Shown: positions 1 to 6,948, numbered from the stretch's first letter. The stretch is DNA of 8,087 bases from Flavobacteriales bacterium (GCA_947496835.1 CANMFV010000036.1:1-8087); one strand, 5' to 3'. A program made the numbers and translations. The notes: a model not told the origin generated them from the sequence alone.

Positions 1-1027
1 GAACGGTAAACGGAACACTTGAAACTTGGTATTGTTTCCCTACTTTACTATTCCATCCTCCAAGGTCACTCACGTGATTTGGCCAAGAAAGTTGATCTTG
101 CTCAATTGCATTTTTCCATTTTTGCGCATCGGTATCTAATGAAACGCTGACGATTGTGAAGCCATCATTTTTGTATTTTTCGTAAGTCTGGACAACGTTT
201 GGATTTTCTCTTCGACACGGACCACACCAAGATGCCCAGAAATCAATCAATACAATTTGTCCCTTTAACGAAGACAGTGTAAACGATTTTTTCCCATCAA
301 TTTTCAATTCAGTGAAATCAGGAGCTATTTTTCCAGGGGCTAAAAAATTGGCGTCATCAATGCGTTTTTTTATCTGTGCAAAATTGGTATTGAAAGCCTG
401 AACTGTAGGACTTTCCTTGAATACAGAGTTTAATTGATTCAACACATTTTCATACGTTGCCATATCCTGTTCTGCATTCATATTTGCCAAGGCAAGGATT
501 AAAACGGGAGAATTTGAATTTGCGCCAATAAATCCTTGAAGTTCGCTATTGAATTTATAAAATTCTTGCGTCATGTAATCGTTTACTACTTGTTGACGAG
601 AAGGATCCAACTTAATTGCGTTTACGGCTGAATCACTTTTTGCCGTCCATTTTTCCGAAATGTGAGAAAAGTCATTCATCGCTTTAGATTCATCTGAACC
701 AACGAAATTGCAAAATTCCTTGAGTTTGGATCCATCACCATATACTTTGATGTCACTATTGTTTTTTAAAATCAAGTGAATGTTTTCCGGACCAATTCTT
801 AAGTAATAATAGTCTGGATTCGGCAAAGTTAAGCTTAGTTTAAAGTTTCCTTTTTTGTCCAATGCAGCGGAACCGTAATCTTTATAGTAAGTCCCAAAGT
901 TTTGAGAAATCCGAACAGAATCAACATTGGCATTAAACATCATTCCAGATACGGTAGCTTGAATGGTGTTTTGAGCAAAGATTCCAAACGGAAAAAAAGC
1001 GATAAGTATAATCCTTAAGTTTTTCAT
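1..1027 (-). CDS. Secreted TlpA-like thioredoxin with N-terminal DUF4369-type domain (C-terminus cut by window edge)
   Basis: Predicted periplasmic thiol-disulfide oxidoreductase. The visible 342 codons start with a Sec signal peptide (about residues 1-18, hydrophobic core then FGIFA before QN). A beta-rich region resembling DUF4369 follows (about 22-105), then a helical linker (about 110-225) and a thioredoxin/redoxin fold from about 232. The active site is W267-C268-G269-P270-C271. The last visible residues, SSVPFTV, are the cis-proline loop, so only about 30-35 residues should be missing. The ATG overlaps the TGA of the upstream thioredoxin gene as ATGA, implying translational coupling. 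In the thioredoxin part it matches that neighbour at about 51 of 73 residues (hand count), so the two are tandem paralogues. There is one extra cysteine in the N-terminal half (KEFCNF). The fold call is secure; the physiological substrate is unknown. Cytochrome c maturation (ResA-like) or general disulfide reduction are both possible. Confidence 0.9.
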   Translation of the reverse strand, partial: MKNLRIILIAFFPFGIFAQNTIQATVSGMMFNANVDSVRISQNFGTYYKDYGSAALDKKGNFKLSLTLPNPDYYYLRIGPENIHLILKNNSDIKVYGDGSKLKEFCNFVGSDESKAMNDFSHISEKWTAKSDSAVNAIKLDPSRQQVVNDYMTQEFYKFNSELQGFIGANSNSPVLILALANMNAEQDMATYENVLNQLNSVFKESPTVQAFNTNFAQIKKRIDDANFLAPGKIAPDFTELKIDGKKSFTLSSLKGQIVLIDFWASWCGPCRRENPNVVQTYEKYKNDGFTIVSVSLDTDAQKWKNAIEQDQLSWPNHVSDLGGWNSKVGKQYQVSSVPFTV

Positions 1028-2220
1028 TTTAAAAGTTCGTTTAACGTTTCTTCTAGTTTTTCACCACGTAAGTTTTTCCCAATAATTTTACCTTCTTTGT
1101 TTACGAGCACAGTATATGGTATCCCCTCAATTCTAAAGGTAGGCACAACGGAAGATTTCCAACCCTTTAAGTCACTTACATGGTAATCCCATTCAAGTTG
1201 ATCTTTAGCGATAGCTTCTTTCCATTTCGTGGCATCTTCGTCTAAAGAAACGGAGAAAACGGTAAATCCTTTGTTTTTGAATTTTTGATACATTTTTACA
1301 ACGTTTGGATTTTCTGCCCGACACGGTCCGCACCAAGATGCCCAAAAATCAAGCAATACAACCTTTCCTTTTAGATCAGATAATTTGATTATTTTCCCTT
1401 CTGTATTGGCAAGTGAAATTTCAGGTACAGGTACTGTTCCATTCACGGATGAAGCGAATTCATAATATGCATTTTCGATTTGAGCATATTGATTTCTAAA
1501 AGTTTCAGCTGCCGGTTGACCAGCGTATTTTTCTTCAAAGGCTTCGGTTACCTTGCGCAGTGCATTTAGGTTACTTGGATCCCAATCATCAAAACTCATA
1601 CTCGGTAACAAATCCATCGAAAGAATGATGTTGTAGGCATTACCTGGGTCTTTCAACATGTGTTCGCGTGAAAAAGCCTCCATTTTGCTTTTTGCATCAA
1701 GAAAAAGCTTAGAAACTTCTTCCTTGCTTCGGTTTTCTTGGTTCAGCTGTAAACGCGCTTGCGTACGCTGAAATTGCTCAAATTCTCGCAAATATTCATT
1801 CATGGCACGACTCCATTTCGTTCCAGATGCATTTGGTTGGGCAACGAATGATGAAGCAGATGTGTTGATTTTTAAGTGATCCCCGGGAATTAACGTAATG
1901 GGAATCAAGCTATTTTTCTCATCACCTAATCTTAGGAAATAGTAACCCAATCCTGGAATGTTCCCCCGGATATTAAACGTTCCATCCTCATTTATTTGTC
2001 CCTCGGCAACGGGAATAGTTCCTTTATCACTAGGCGCTTCAATAAATAAACTTAATCCTGGAACGCCTGAAATTTTACCAGATAGTTCGAAGTTAGGTTC
2101 GAGTCCTCCCGTATCCGCAAGTTCTTTTTGGTGTTTATTGTACCAAATAATGGAACCAACTAAAGTCACAATCAAGGCAAGGATTAGCCCATTTTTATAT
2201 TTTAAGATCCAATCTTTCAT
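1024..2220 (-). CDS. Membrane-anchored TlpA-like thioredoxin with DUF4369-type domain
   Basis: Predicted inner-membrane-tethered thiol-disulfide oxidoreductase of 398 residues. Lysines precede one hydrophobic segment (about residues 10-27) with no obvious signal peptidase site, so I read it as an N-terminal anchor with the rest in the periplasm. A DUF4369-like beta region spans about 42-130 and a charged helical region about 130-255. The redoxin fold runs from about 262 to the end, with W296-C297-G298-P299-C300 and the cis-proline at P368 (GIPYTV). The ATG overlaps the gatB stop as ATGA, and its own stop overlaps the start of the secreted paralogue in the same way. This pairing of an anchored and a secreted thioredoxin suggests complementary roles, for example handing electrons to different clients. 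The family is typical of Bacteroidota. The redox partner is not identifiable here; no DsbD/CcdA gene lies in the window. Confidence 0.92.
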   Translation of the reverse strand: MKDWILKYKNGLILALIVTLVGSIIWYNKHQKELADTGGLEPNFELSGKISGVPGLSLFIEAPSDKGTIPVAEGQINEDGTFNIRGNIPGLGYYFLRLGDEKNSLIPITLIPGDHLKINTSASSFVAQPNASGTKWSRAMNEYLREFEQFQRTQARLQLNQENRSKEEVSKLFLDAKSKMEAFSREHMLKDPGNAYNIILSMDLLPSMSFDDWDPSNLNALRKVTEAFEEKYAGQPAAETFRNQYAQIENAYYEFASSVNGTVPVPEISLANTEGKIIKLSDLKGKVVLLDFWASWCGPCRAENPNVVKMYQKFKNKGFTVFSVSLDEDATKWKEAIAKDQLEWDYHVSDLKGWKSSVVPTFRIEGIPYTVLVNKEGKIIGKNLRGEKLEETLNELLK

Positions 2221-3671
2221 GCGTCGAGCATTTGACGTAAAAATCCATTTGCCAATTTGGGATCGGCTTTTCCTTGCGACACTTTCATCAATTGGCCCAT
2301 GAAAAATCCAGTCAACTGTTTTTCGCCAGCGCGGTATCTTGCTACTTCATCTGGATTCAATTCAAAAACTTTTTCAATAAATCCTTTCAGCGAATCTTCG
2401 TCCGAATTTTGAATCAAGTTTAATCTTTCGGCAACTTGCAAAGGTGACTCCTCTGTCGCGAACAAGGCTGGAAAGATATGTTGTGATGCAACAGTACTTG
2501 ATACTTTTCCTTCTTCAACTAGATGAATTAATTCAGCTATTTTAAGCGGTTTCAATGGGAATTTTTCCATGTCAATTCCATACTCGTTTAAATAGGATTT
2601 GATGTCACCCATCAACCAATTGGCAGCGGACTTGTAATTTTTTGTGTGGACAAGAATAGATTCGTAATAAAGTGCGATTCCTTTGTTGTCTGTGATGTTA
2701 TAGGCATCGTATTCGGACAAGCCATATTCCATAGTATAGCGTTGAAATAAGGCACGAGGCAAAGCTGGCATTTCTAGCGCAACAGCTTCAATTTGTTCTT
2801 TTGTGATTGTAATTGGTGGCAGGTCGGGTTCCGGAAAATAACGGTAGTCATTTGCTGCTTCCTTGGAACGCATGGATATGGTAATTCCTTTAAATGCATC
2901 AAAAGCTCTTGTTTCTTGAGAAAGTGAACCACCGTTTTCAAGTACTTCAATTTGACGGATAATTTCAAATTCAATGGCACGTTGAACATTTCGAATGGAA
3001 TTCATATTTTTCACTTCTACTTTCGTTCCAAATTCAGAAACACCCACGAGTCTAACCGAGACATTTGCATCGCAGCGCATGGAACCTTCTTCCATGTTTC
3101 CATCACAAATATCAAGGTAACGCACGAGTTTGCGTACTTCCGTTAAGTAATGATAAGCTTCCATGGATGAACGCATGTCTGGTTCTGTAACGATTTCGAG
3201 TAGGGGCGTGCCCGCACGATTTAAATCGACAAGGGTATCGTAAACGTCCACATCGTGAATGCTTTTACCAGCATCTTCCTCCATGTGGATTCGTGTTAAT
3301 CCGATTAACTTCTCAGTTCCATCATCGGTTCGAATTACGATGCTTCCACCAGTACAAATTGGCGTCGTGTCTTGGGTGATTTGGTATCCTTTTGGTAAAT
3401 CTGGATAGAAATAATTTTTACGTGCAAAATGTTGAGCAGGTGCGATATGAGCATCGCAAGCAAGACCTAATTTAATCGCAAATTCAATCGTTTTCTTGTT
3501 CATAACAGGCAAAGTACCTGGATGACCAAGAGTCACAGCGCTGATGTTGGAATTCGGAGCGGATCCATATTCATTGACATCACTTGAGTAAGCCTTCGTT
3601 TTGGTCAACATTTGTGCATGGACTTCAAGTCCGATGACAACTTCGTATTTATCGCGAATGGATGCTTCCAT
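2217..3671 (-). CDS. gatB: Aspartyl/glutamyl-tRNA(Asn/Gln) amidotransferase subunit B
   Basis: Cytoplasmic GatB, the kinase and tRNA-binding subunit of the GatCAB amidotransferase. GatCAB converts Glu-tRNA(Gln) and/or Asp-tRNA(Asn) to the amide form, with ammonia supplied by GatA. It is 484 residues, the usual family length. Recognisable blocks are VIGLEVHAQ (about 12-20), HFARKNYFYPDLPKGYQ, the signature VDLNRAGTPLLEI, GSMRCDANVSVR and DYRYFPEPDLPP. The C-terminal YqeY-like tail includes GFFMGQLMK and GKADPKLANG. The N-terminal cysteines that bind zinc in many GatB proteins are absent: the equivalent stretch (about 27-48) carries Ser, Asp, Asn and Thr. This also occurs in other lineages, so I do not read it as a defect. 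gatA and gatC are not in the window and must be elsewhere. The start lies 7 bases after the phosphorylase stop, with an AT-rich leader and no clear Shine-Dalgarno. The stop overlaps the next gene by 4 bases. Confidence 0.97.
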   Translation of the reverse strand: MEASIRDKYEVVIGLEVHAQMLTKTKAYSSDVNEYGSAPNSNISAVTLGHPGTLPVMNKKTIEFAIKLGLACDAHIAPAQHFARKNYFYPDLPKGYQITQDTTPICTGGSIVIRTDDGTEKLIGLTRIHMEEDAGKSIHDVDVYDTLVDLNRAGTPLLEIVTEPDMRSSMEAYHYLTEVRKLVRYLDICDGNMEEGSMRCDANVSVRLVGVSEFGTKVEVKNMNSIRNVQRAIEFEIIRQIEVLENGGSLSQETRAFDAFKGITISMRSKEAANDYRYFPEPDLPPITITKEQIEAVALEMPALPRALFQRYTMEYGLSEYDAYNITDNKGIALYYESILVHTKNYKSAANWLMGDIKSYLNEYGIDMEKFPLKPLKIAELIHLVEEGKVSSTVASQHIFPALFATEESPLQVAERLNLIQNSDEDSLKGFIEKVFELNPDEVARYRAGEKQLTGFFMGQLMKVSQGKADPKLANGFLRQMLDA

Positions 3672-3678
3672 AATTTAT

Positions 3679-4491
3679 TTAAATGCGGGAGATTAGTTCT
3701 TTCATGATTTGCGTCATTTTTGGCTCTTGACGACTCGCAACCTCAATCACGTCTTGAACGCTCACTTTTTTGATTTTACCTGGCACACCAAGGTCTGTGA
3801 TAATTGAAATCGCAAAGCAAGGAATGCTCATGTGTCGTGCAACAATGACTTCTGGAACAGTTGACATTCCTACTGCATCTGCGCCAATCACACGAACGTA
3901 TTTGTATTCAGAAGGAGTTTCTAACGTTGGACCAGTAAGTCCGGCGTAACATCCAACAGAAACCTTGATTGACATTTCTTCGGCAATGGTTTTTGCCATT
4001 TCGATCATTGATTCATCGTAAGGGTCACTCATATCTGGGAAACGAGGTCCTAATTCGTCGATGTTTTTTCCAATTAATGGATTTCCAGGAAATAAATTGA
4101 TGTGGTCGTTCATAATCATGATTTCACCTACTGCGAAATCGGGATTGACACCACCGGAGGCATTGCTAACGAATAGACGTTCGATGCCTAATAACTTCAT
4201 GACGCGCACTGGAAAGGTTACCTGCTGTAAATCATATCCTTCGTAATAATGAAAACGTCCTTGCATAGCAACTACGTTTTTACCACCAAGACGACCAAAA
4301 ATCAATTTACCGGAGTGACTTTCAACCGTTGAAACCGGAAAGTTTGGAATTGTTTCGTAAGGAATTTCATCCACAATTTCGATTTCTTTCACGAGTCCAC
4401 CTAGACCAGTTCCTAAAATAATTCCAATTGTTGGTTGAATACTTGTTTTGGCTTGAATATATGCCGCTGTTTCTTTAATTGCTTCTAACAT
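3679..4491 (-). CDS. punA: Purine nucleoside phosphorylase, trimeric PNP/MTAP family
   Basis: Cytoplasmic phosphorylase that cleaves purine (deoxy)nucleosides with phosphate to free base and (deoxy)ribose-1-phosphate. The 270 residues match the low-molecular-weight trimeric family. Visible motifs are the phosphate loop ILGTGLGGL, QGRFHYYEGY with VTFPVRV, NASGGVNPDF, the base-site stretch LTGPTLETPSEY (with the conserved Glu), and GADAVGMSTVPEVIVARH. Two pocket positions are unusual against human PNP in my hand alignment. The purine-contacting Asn243 is replaced by D233 (ITDLGV), and the ribose 5'-OH contact His257 by V245 (KVSVQDV). Both replacements are the residue types found in human methylthioadenosine phosphorylase, so adenosine or methylthioadenosine may be used. 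The family is certain; the preferred substrate is not. The ATG lies inside lpxK, overlapping it by 17 bases, and gatB follows after 7 bases. From memory, lpxK next to PNP is recurrent in Bacteroidota. Confidence 0.93.
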   Translation of the reverse strand: MLEAIKETAAYIQAKTSIQPTIGIILGTGLGGLVKEIEIVDEIPYETIPNFPVSTVESHSGKLIFGRLGGKNVVAMQGRFHYYEGYDLQQVTFPVRVMKLLGIERLFVSNASGGVNPDFAVGEIMIMNDHINLFPGNPLIGKNIDELGPRFPDMSDPYDESMIEMAKTIAEEMSIKVSVGCYAGLTGPTLETPSEYKYVRVIGADAVGMSTVPEVIVARHMSIPCFAISIITDLGVPGKIKKVSVQDVIEVASRQEPKMTQIMKELISRI

Positions 4492-5491
4492 AATCTTTTA
4501 TCATCGAATTAAACGCTTCTTCTTCTTCCATTTTTACAGTAATTGGAAGAACATACCAAGGATAGGTTTGCCGGTCAGTTTCAGAGAGAAGACCTTGGAT
4601 TTTCACGAGGTCCTTTTCTGTTGTAACGATGGCCATTTCCTTGTTTACAAAGGTATCAAATTTTCTGTGAATTTCTTGGATATCTCCTTGTGTAAACGAG
4701 TGATGGTCACCAAATTTAAGTTCCTCCACTTCGTAAGATTCCAACAAGTGATTTTTCAAGGATGTTGTGGAGGAGATACCTGTCACGAGTAAAATCGATT
4801 TTATGAAAGGAATGGTTTGACCAATCGCTTGAAATTCGGCATAGTCAATTCGTGAGAAGAATACGGGTTTCTCGTACGATTCATAGCGTTTTCGATGTGA
4901 ATCCATCTCCTCTTTCGTCAGATTTGGACATTTGGTCAAAACGATTGCGTCTGCGCGATTTGCACCTTTTTTCGACTCTCTGAGATTACCTGATGGCAGG
5001 TGCCAATCCGTTAAAAATTGCTCATAAAAAGGAGTCAGCAACAATTGAAGTCCTGGTGTAACATGTCTGTGTTGAAATGCATCATCTAAAATAATCAAGG
5101 ACGAAGGATTCATTTCCTTCATTTTCACAATAGCAACTTGTCGTTTTTCACAAACAAAGACTTCTGTTTTAGGAGCGAATTTCTGAAAATAGGTGAGTGG
5201 TTCGTCCCCAACGTTTCGAGCATCATCCGTAGAATTAACCTGTCGAAAACCTTTGGTTATACGTCCATAACCACGACTGAGTATCTGAATTGAATGCTCG
5301 TCTTGAAGTAGATTAGTCAAATAAATAACCATGGGAGTTTTCCCAGTTCCACCAACGGATAAATTGCCAACAGAAATCGATTTCCCAGGTATAGAATGGG
5401 ATGTAAGAATACCAACATCAAAGAGGATATTCCGTGTATATGTGATGAGCCAATATAAAATCGTAAAAGGAAGAAGTCCGATTTTTCTCAT
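4475..5491 (-). CDS. lpxK: Tetraacyldisaccharide 4'-kinase (lipid A biosynthesis)
   Basis: Inner-membrane-associated kinase that phosphorylates the 4' position of tetraacyldisaccharide-1-phosphate to give lipid IVA, a late step of the Raetz pathway. From the ATG at 5491 it has 338 residues, near the usual length. A hydrophobic N-terminal segment (about 4-25) would dock on the membrane. The Walker A block is GNLSVGGTGKTP (residues 42-53), followed by LSRGYGR (71-77), VGDEP (94-98) and the catalytic/Walker B-like LDDAFQHR (135-142). A TTG two codons upstream (5497) is in frame. I chose the ATG because MRKIGLLPFTILYW resembles the usual family start. A TAnnTTTG promoter motif (5495-5502) also covers the TTG. 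The gene begins 15 bases after the DUF4956 stop and overlaps the phosphorylase start by 17 bases. Its presence shows a lipid A-making Gram-negative. Confidence 0.94.
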   Translation of the reverse strand: MRKIGLLPFTILYWLITYTRNILFDVGILTSHSIPGKSISVGNLSVGGTGKTPMVIYLTNLLQDEHSIQILSRGYGRITKGFRQVNSTDDARNVGDEPLTYFQKFAPKTEVFVCEKRQVAIVKMKEMNPSSLIILDDAFQHRHVTPGLQLLLTPFYEQFLTDWHLPSGNLRESKKGANRADAIVLTKCPNLTKEEMDSHRKRYESYEKPVFFSRIDYAEFQAIGQTIPFIKSILLVTGISSTTSLKNHLLESYEVEELKFGDHHSFTQGDIQEIHRKFDTFVNKEMAIVTTEKDLVKIQGLLSETDRQTYPWYVLPITVKMEEEEAFNSMIKDYVRSN

Positions 5492-5494
5492 CCT

Positions 5495-5502
5495 CAAAGA
5501 TA
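5495..5502 (-). promoter_or_regulatory. Possible internal -7 element directly before lpxK
   Basis: On the minus strand this reads TATCTTTG, an exact TAnnTTTG match, in the short gap between the DUF4956 stop and lpxK and 3 bases before the chosen lpxK ATG. It could drive lpxK and the genes after it separately from the VTC-led promoter. There is no convincing TTG -33 element, and the motif overlaps the in-frame TTG. Chance matches to this motif are expected in AT-rich DNA, so confidence is limited. Confidence 0.3.
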
Positions 5503-5506
5503 CGTT

Positions 5507-6178
5507 TTATTGATTGTGATAGTCCGAAAAAGCTTGTTCGTCGTCGAAATAATAAATTCGAATGAGAGCAGTATCATTCAAAAAGTCAATTTTACCAATC
5601 TCAACTCGATTGATGGACAATCCTGTTCGTTTCTCCAAGTCTGCTTTCATCTCGTCGTATTTTTCAGGAGTAATCAAATCGATTCGCTCGTAGTTAATTG
5701 TCTTGCGCGTCTCGTGTTTCATTAACCAAAGATTCTCTAGAATGAAGGTCAATAAAACAACAGAAACATTGATGACAGCTACTTCAGAAACACTTAATTC
5801 GTTCGATGCAAGTGCATTCACTACACTTATGCCAATGATCATAAATAAATAAGTCATCTCCTTTATTTCGATGGCATCTGTGCGGTAACGAATGATTCCG
5901 AAAATAGCAAATAATCCTAGTCCCATACCTGTATCAATGTCCATTTGCATCAATCCAAAACACAAGAAAAACGTGATCGTTCCGATTAAGTAATACGTGA
6001 ATAAATAATCCTTTCGCTGCGTTTTGGGGTAATATAAAAAGCGAATCAATATCGTTAGGAAAAGTAGGTTAATTCCTAAGCGAACTAATAGAACATAAAA
6101 ATCATCACTGAACCAAGTTAAGGTCGAGCTGGAAAGTGCCGCTTTTTTTAGCGGAAGAAGTAAGGAGTTAAATAGCAT
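5507..6178 (-). CDS. DUF4956 family membrane protein
   Basis: Membrane protein of unknown function, 223 residues, assigned to DUF4956 by pattern memory. It has about four hydrophobic segments (roughly 28-50, 58-77, 109-125, 130-150). The strongly conserved block between segments 2 and 3 is here GLGLFAIFGIIRYR (86-99) followed by TDAIEIKEMTYLF. That block includes an R97/R99 pair, D101 and two glutamates, which suggests an anion-handling or partner-binding site at the membrane face. A soluble alpha/beta C-terminal domain follows (about 155-223). The ATG overlaps the end of the upstream VTC-domain gene by 11 bases, so synthesis of the two proteins is probably coupled. DUF4956 genes are often found beside bacterial VTC genes, so it may be the membrane partner of that enzyme, as Vtc1 is for Vtc4 in yeast. 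That analogy is inference; there is no sequence similarity I can claim. Confidence 0.85.
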   Translation of the reverse strand: MLFNSLLLPLKKAALSSSTLTWFSDDFYVLLVRLGINLLFLTILIRFLYYPKTQRKDYLFTYYLIGTITFFLCFGLMQMDIDTGMGLGLFAIFGIIRYRTDAIEIKEMTYLFMIIGISVVNALASNELSVSEVAVINVSVVLLTFILENLWLMKHETRKTINYERIDLITPEKYDEMKADLEKRTGLSINRVEIGKIDFLNDTALIRIYYFDDEQAFSDYHNQ

Positions 6179-6926
6179 CTTGGTTTATTTTTTTTAAATA
6201 AAGTAATTTTTTTTTGAAACGGTTGAATTTTAATTTTTCCTCACCGTAAATTTCAACAGACCCTAAGCAATATTTACTCAGTCTATATGGACGAATCTGG
6301 TGCTTTTTCATCAATTGATAAAAGACGCTGTTTCGATTTAAATATTCTTGTTTTAATTCTGCAATGACCAATTGTTTAAACGATTTTTTCACACCGTCTT
6401 TTTCAAAAAGAATATTAAAGTCAAGCGTTAATCGCTCGTTTTCTGTTTTTGAAACTAACGTTATGCGTTGAAACGAATTCCACATGATTGGAACTAAGTT
6501 TTTATTTGCTTGAAGTTCATTTTGCACAAAGGCTAAATCACTTTCCGGTAGCACTTCATTAAATTGATCGGTCACAATGCGTTTTTTGTCTGTTCTACCT
6601 TTTATTTTGTGTTTGACTTCCAAAAAGAAAAGATTAGATTCAACGTATTTGCGAATTCGCACTTTAAATCGATTGCCTTTTCCATTGTGATGATCTTTAA
6701 AAAAGGAAAAACGTTCATCATCGAAATAAAGGCTTTCGTAGTGAGGAGTGGTCGTTTCTTCCACCCTTAAAACGTAATAAGAATCGGATAATAAAGGTAA
6801 AAGGTGATTTAATTCATTAACGGTGAACGCAAATTTAGTATCAACACGATTCATTAGCTTCACACGGTCCATTTCTTGTAAAGAAATAGTCTCGAAAGAT
6901 TGAAGAAAGTCGTGGGTCGCGTTCAT
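6168..6926 (-). CDS. VTC-domain protein, predicted polyphosphate polymerase-like tunnel enzyme
   Basis: This 252-residue protein matches the VTC domain, the triphosphate-tunnel fold whose yeast member Vtc4 makes polyphosphate from ATP. Expected tunnel residues appear in order: RVDTKF (27-32), SLYFDD (65-70), the paired arginines in VRIRKY (89-94) and FLEVKHK (101-107). Next come TDKKRI (112-117), FQRITL (152-157), ERLTLDFN (164-171), IAELK (188-192, likely metal-binding Glu) and RLSKYCLG (215-222). All the basic and acidic positions I could match to Vtc4 are kept, so it is probably active. The tail (231-247) is lysine-rich. It has no membrane segment or signal peptide, so it is cytoplasmic unless tethered by the DUF4956 partner encoded next, with an 11-base overlap. 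The start is the first ATG after a TAACTTTG promoter motif. The product has not been shown for most bacterial members; another tunnel-fold phosphate chemistry remains possible. Confidence 0.88.
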   Translation of the reverse strand: MNATHDFLQSFETISLQEMDRVKLMNRVDTKFAFTVNELNHLLPLLSDSYYVLRVEETTTPHYESLYFDDERFSFFKDHHNGKGNRFKVRIRKYVESNLFFLEVKHKIKGRTDKKRIVTDQFNEVLPESDLAFVQNELQANKNLVPIMWNSFQRITLVSKTENERLTLDFNILFEKDGVKKSFKQLVIAELKQEYLNRNSVFYQLMKKHQIRPYRLSKYCLGSVEIYGEEKLKFNRFKKKLLYLKKINQDAI

Positions 6927-6929
6927 ATA

Positions 6930-6948
6930 TGTTAAGCCAAAGTTAACA
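6930..6948. repeat. Inverted repeat TGTTAA-N7-TTAACA enclosing the VTC -7 element
   Basis: Two perfect 6-base arms (6930-6935 and 6943-6948) are separated by 7 bases. The 19-base site covers the whole -7 element and the predicted transcription start, which is where a dimeric repressor would block initiation. A second perfect small palindrome, AACAAA-A-TTTGTT (6945-6957), abuts and overlaps it. AT-rich DNA forms such repeats by chance, so the regulatory role is inference. Confidence 0.3.
6938..6945 (-). promoter_or_regulatory. Bacteroidota-type -7 element for the VTC-DUF4956-lpxK unit
   Basis: Read on the minus strand this is TAACTTTG, an exact match to the TAnnTTTG -7 consensus of Bacteroidota housekeeping sigma factor promoters. 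It ends 11 bases before the VTC gene's ATG. The predicted transcript would therefore start with a leader of only about 7-9 bases. I find no good TTG -33 element at 17-23 bases upstream, so the call rests on the -7 match and its position. Confidence 0.45.

Noticed and set aside
1958..2302. A 114-codon open frame on the plus strand spanning the TlpA/gatB junction.
   Set aside because: It is antisense to two well-supported genes, shows no recognisable domain and has no promoter motif. The other short plus-strand frames inside the minus-strand genes were dropped for the same reason.
2774..2989. A 71-codon minus-strand open frame inside gatB.
   Set aside because: It is another reading frame of a fully conserved gatB segment, with no similarity I recognise.
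5492..5497. TTG at 5497 as the lpxK start, giving two more residues.
   Set aside because: The ATG at 5491 fits the usual family N-terminus better, and the TTG lies in the TAnnTTTG motif. The difference is only two residues.
6188..6215. Runs of 9 and 8 adenines (minus strand) in the last codons of the VTC gene, just before the DUF4956 start, as a programmed slippage site fusing the two proteins.
   Set aside because: Reaching the DUF4956 frame requires losing one base. Reading on after such a loss at either run meets an in-frame TAA within a few codons, so no fusion results. The runs are simply lysine codons and AT-rich sequence.
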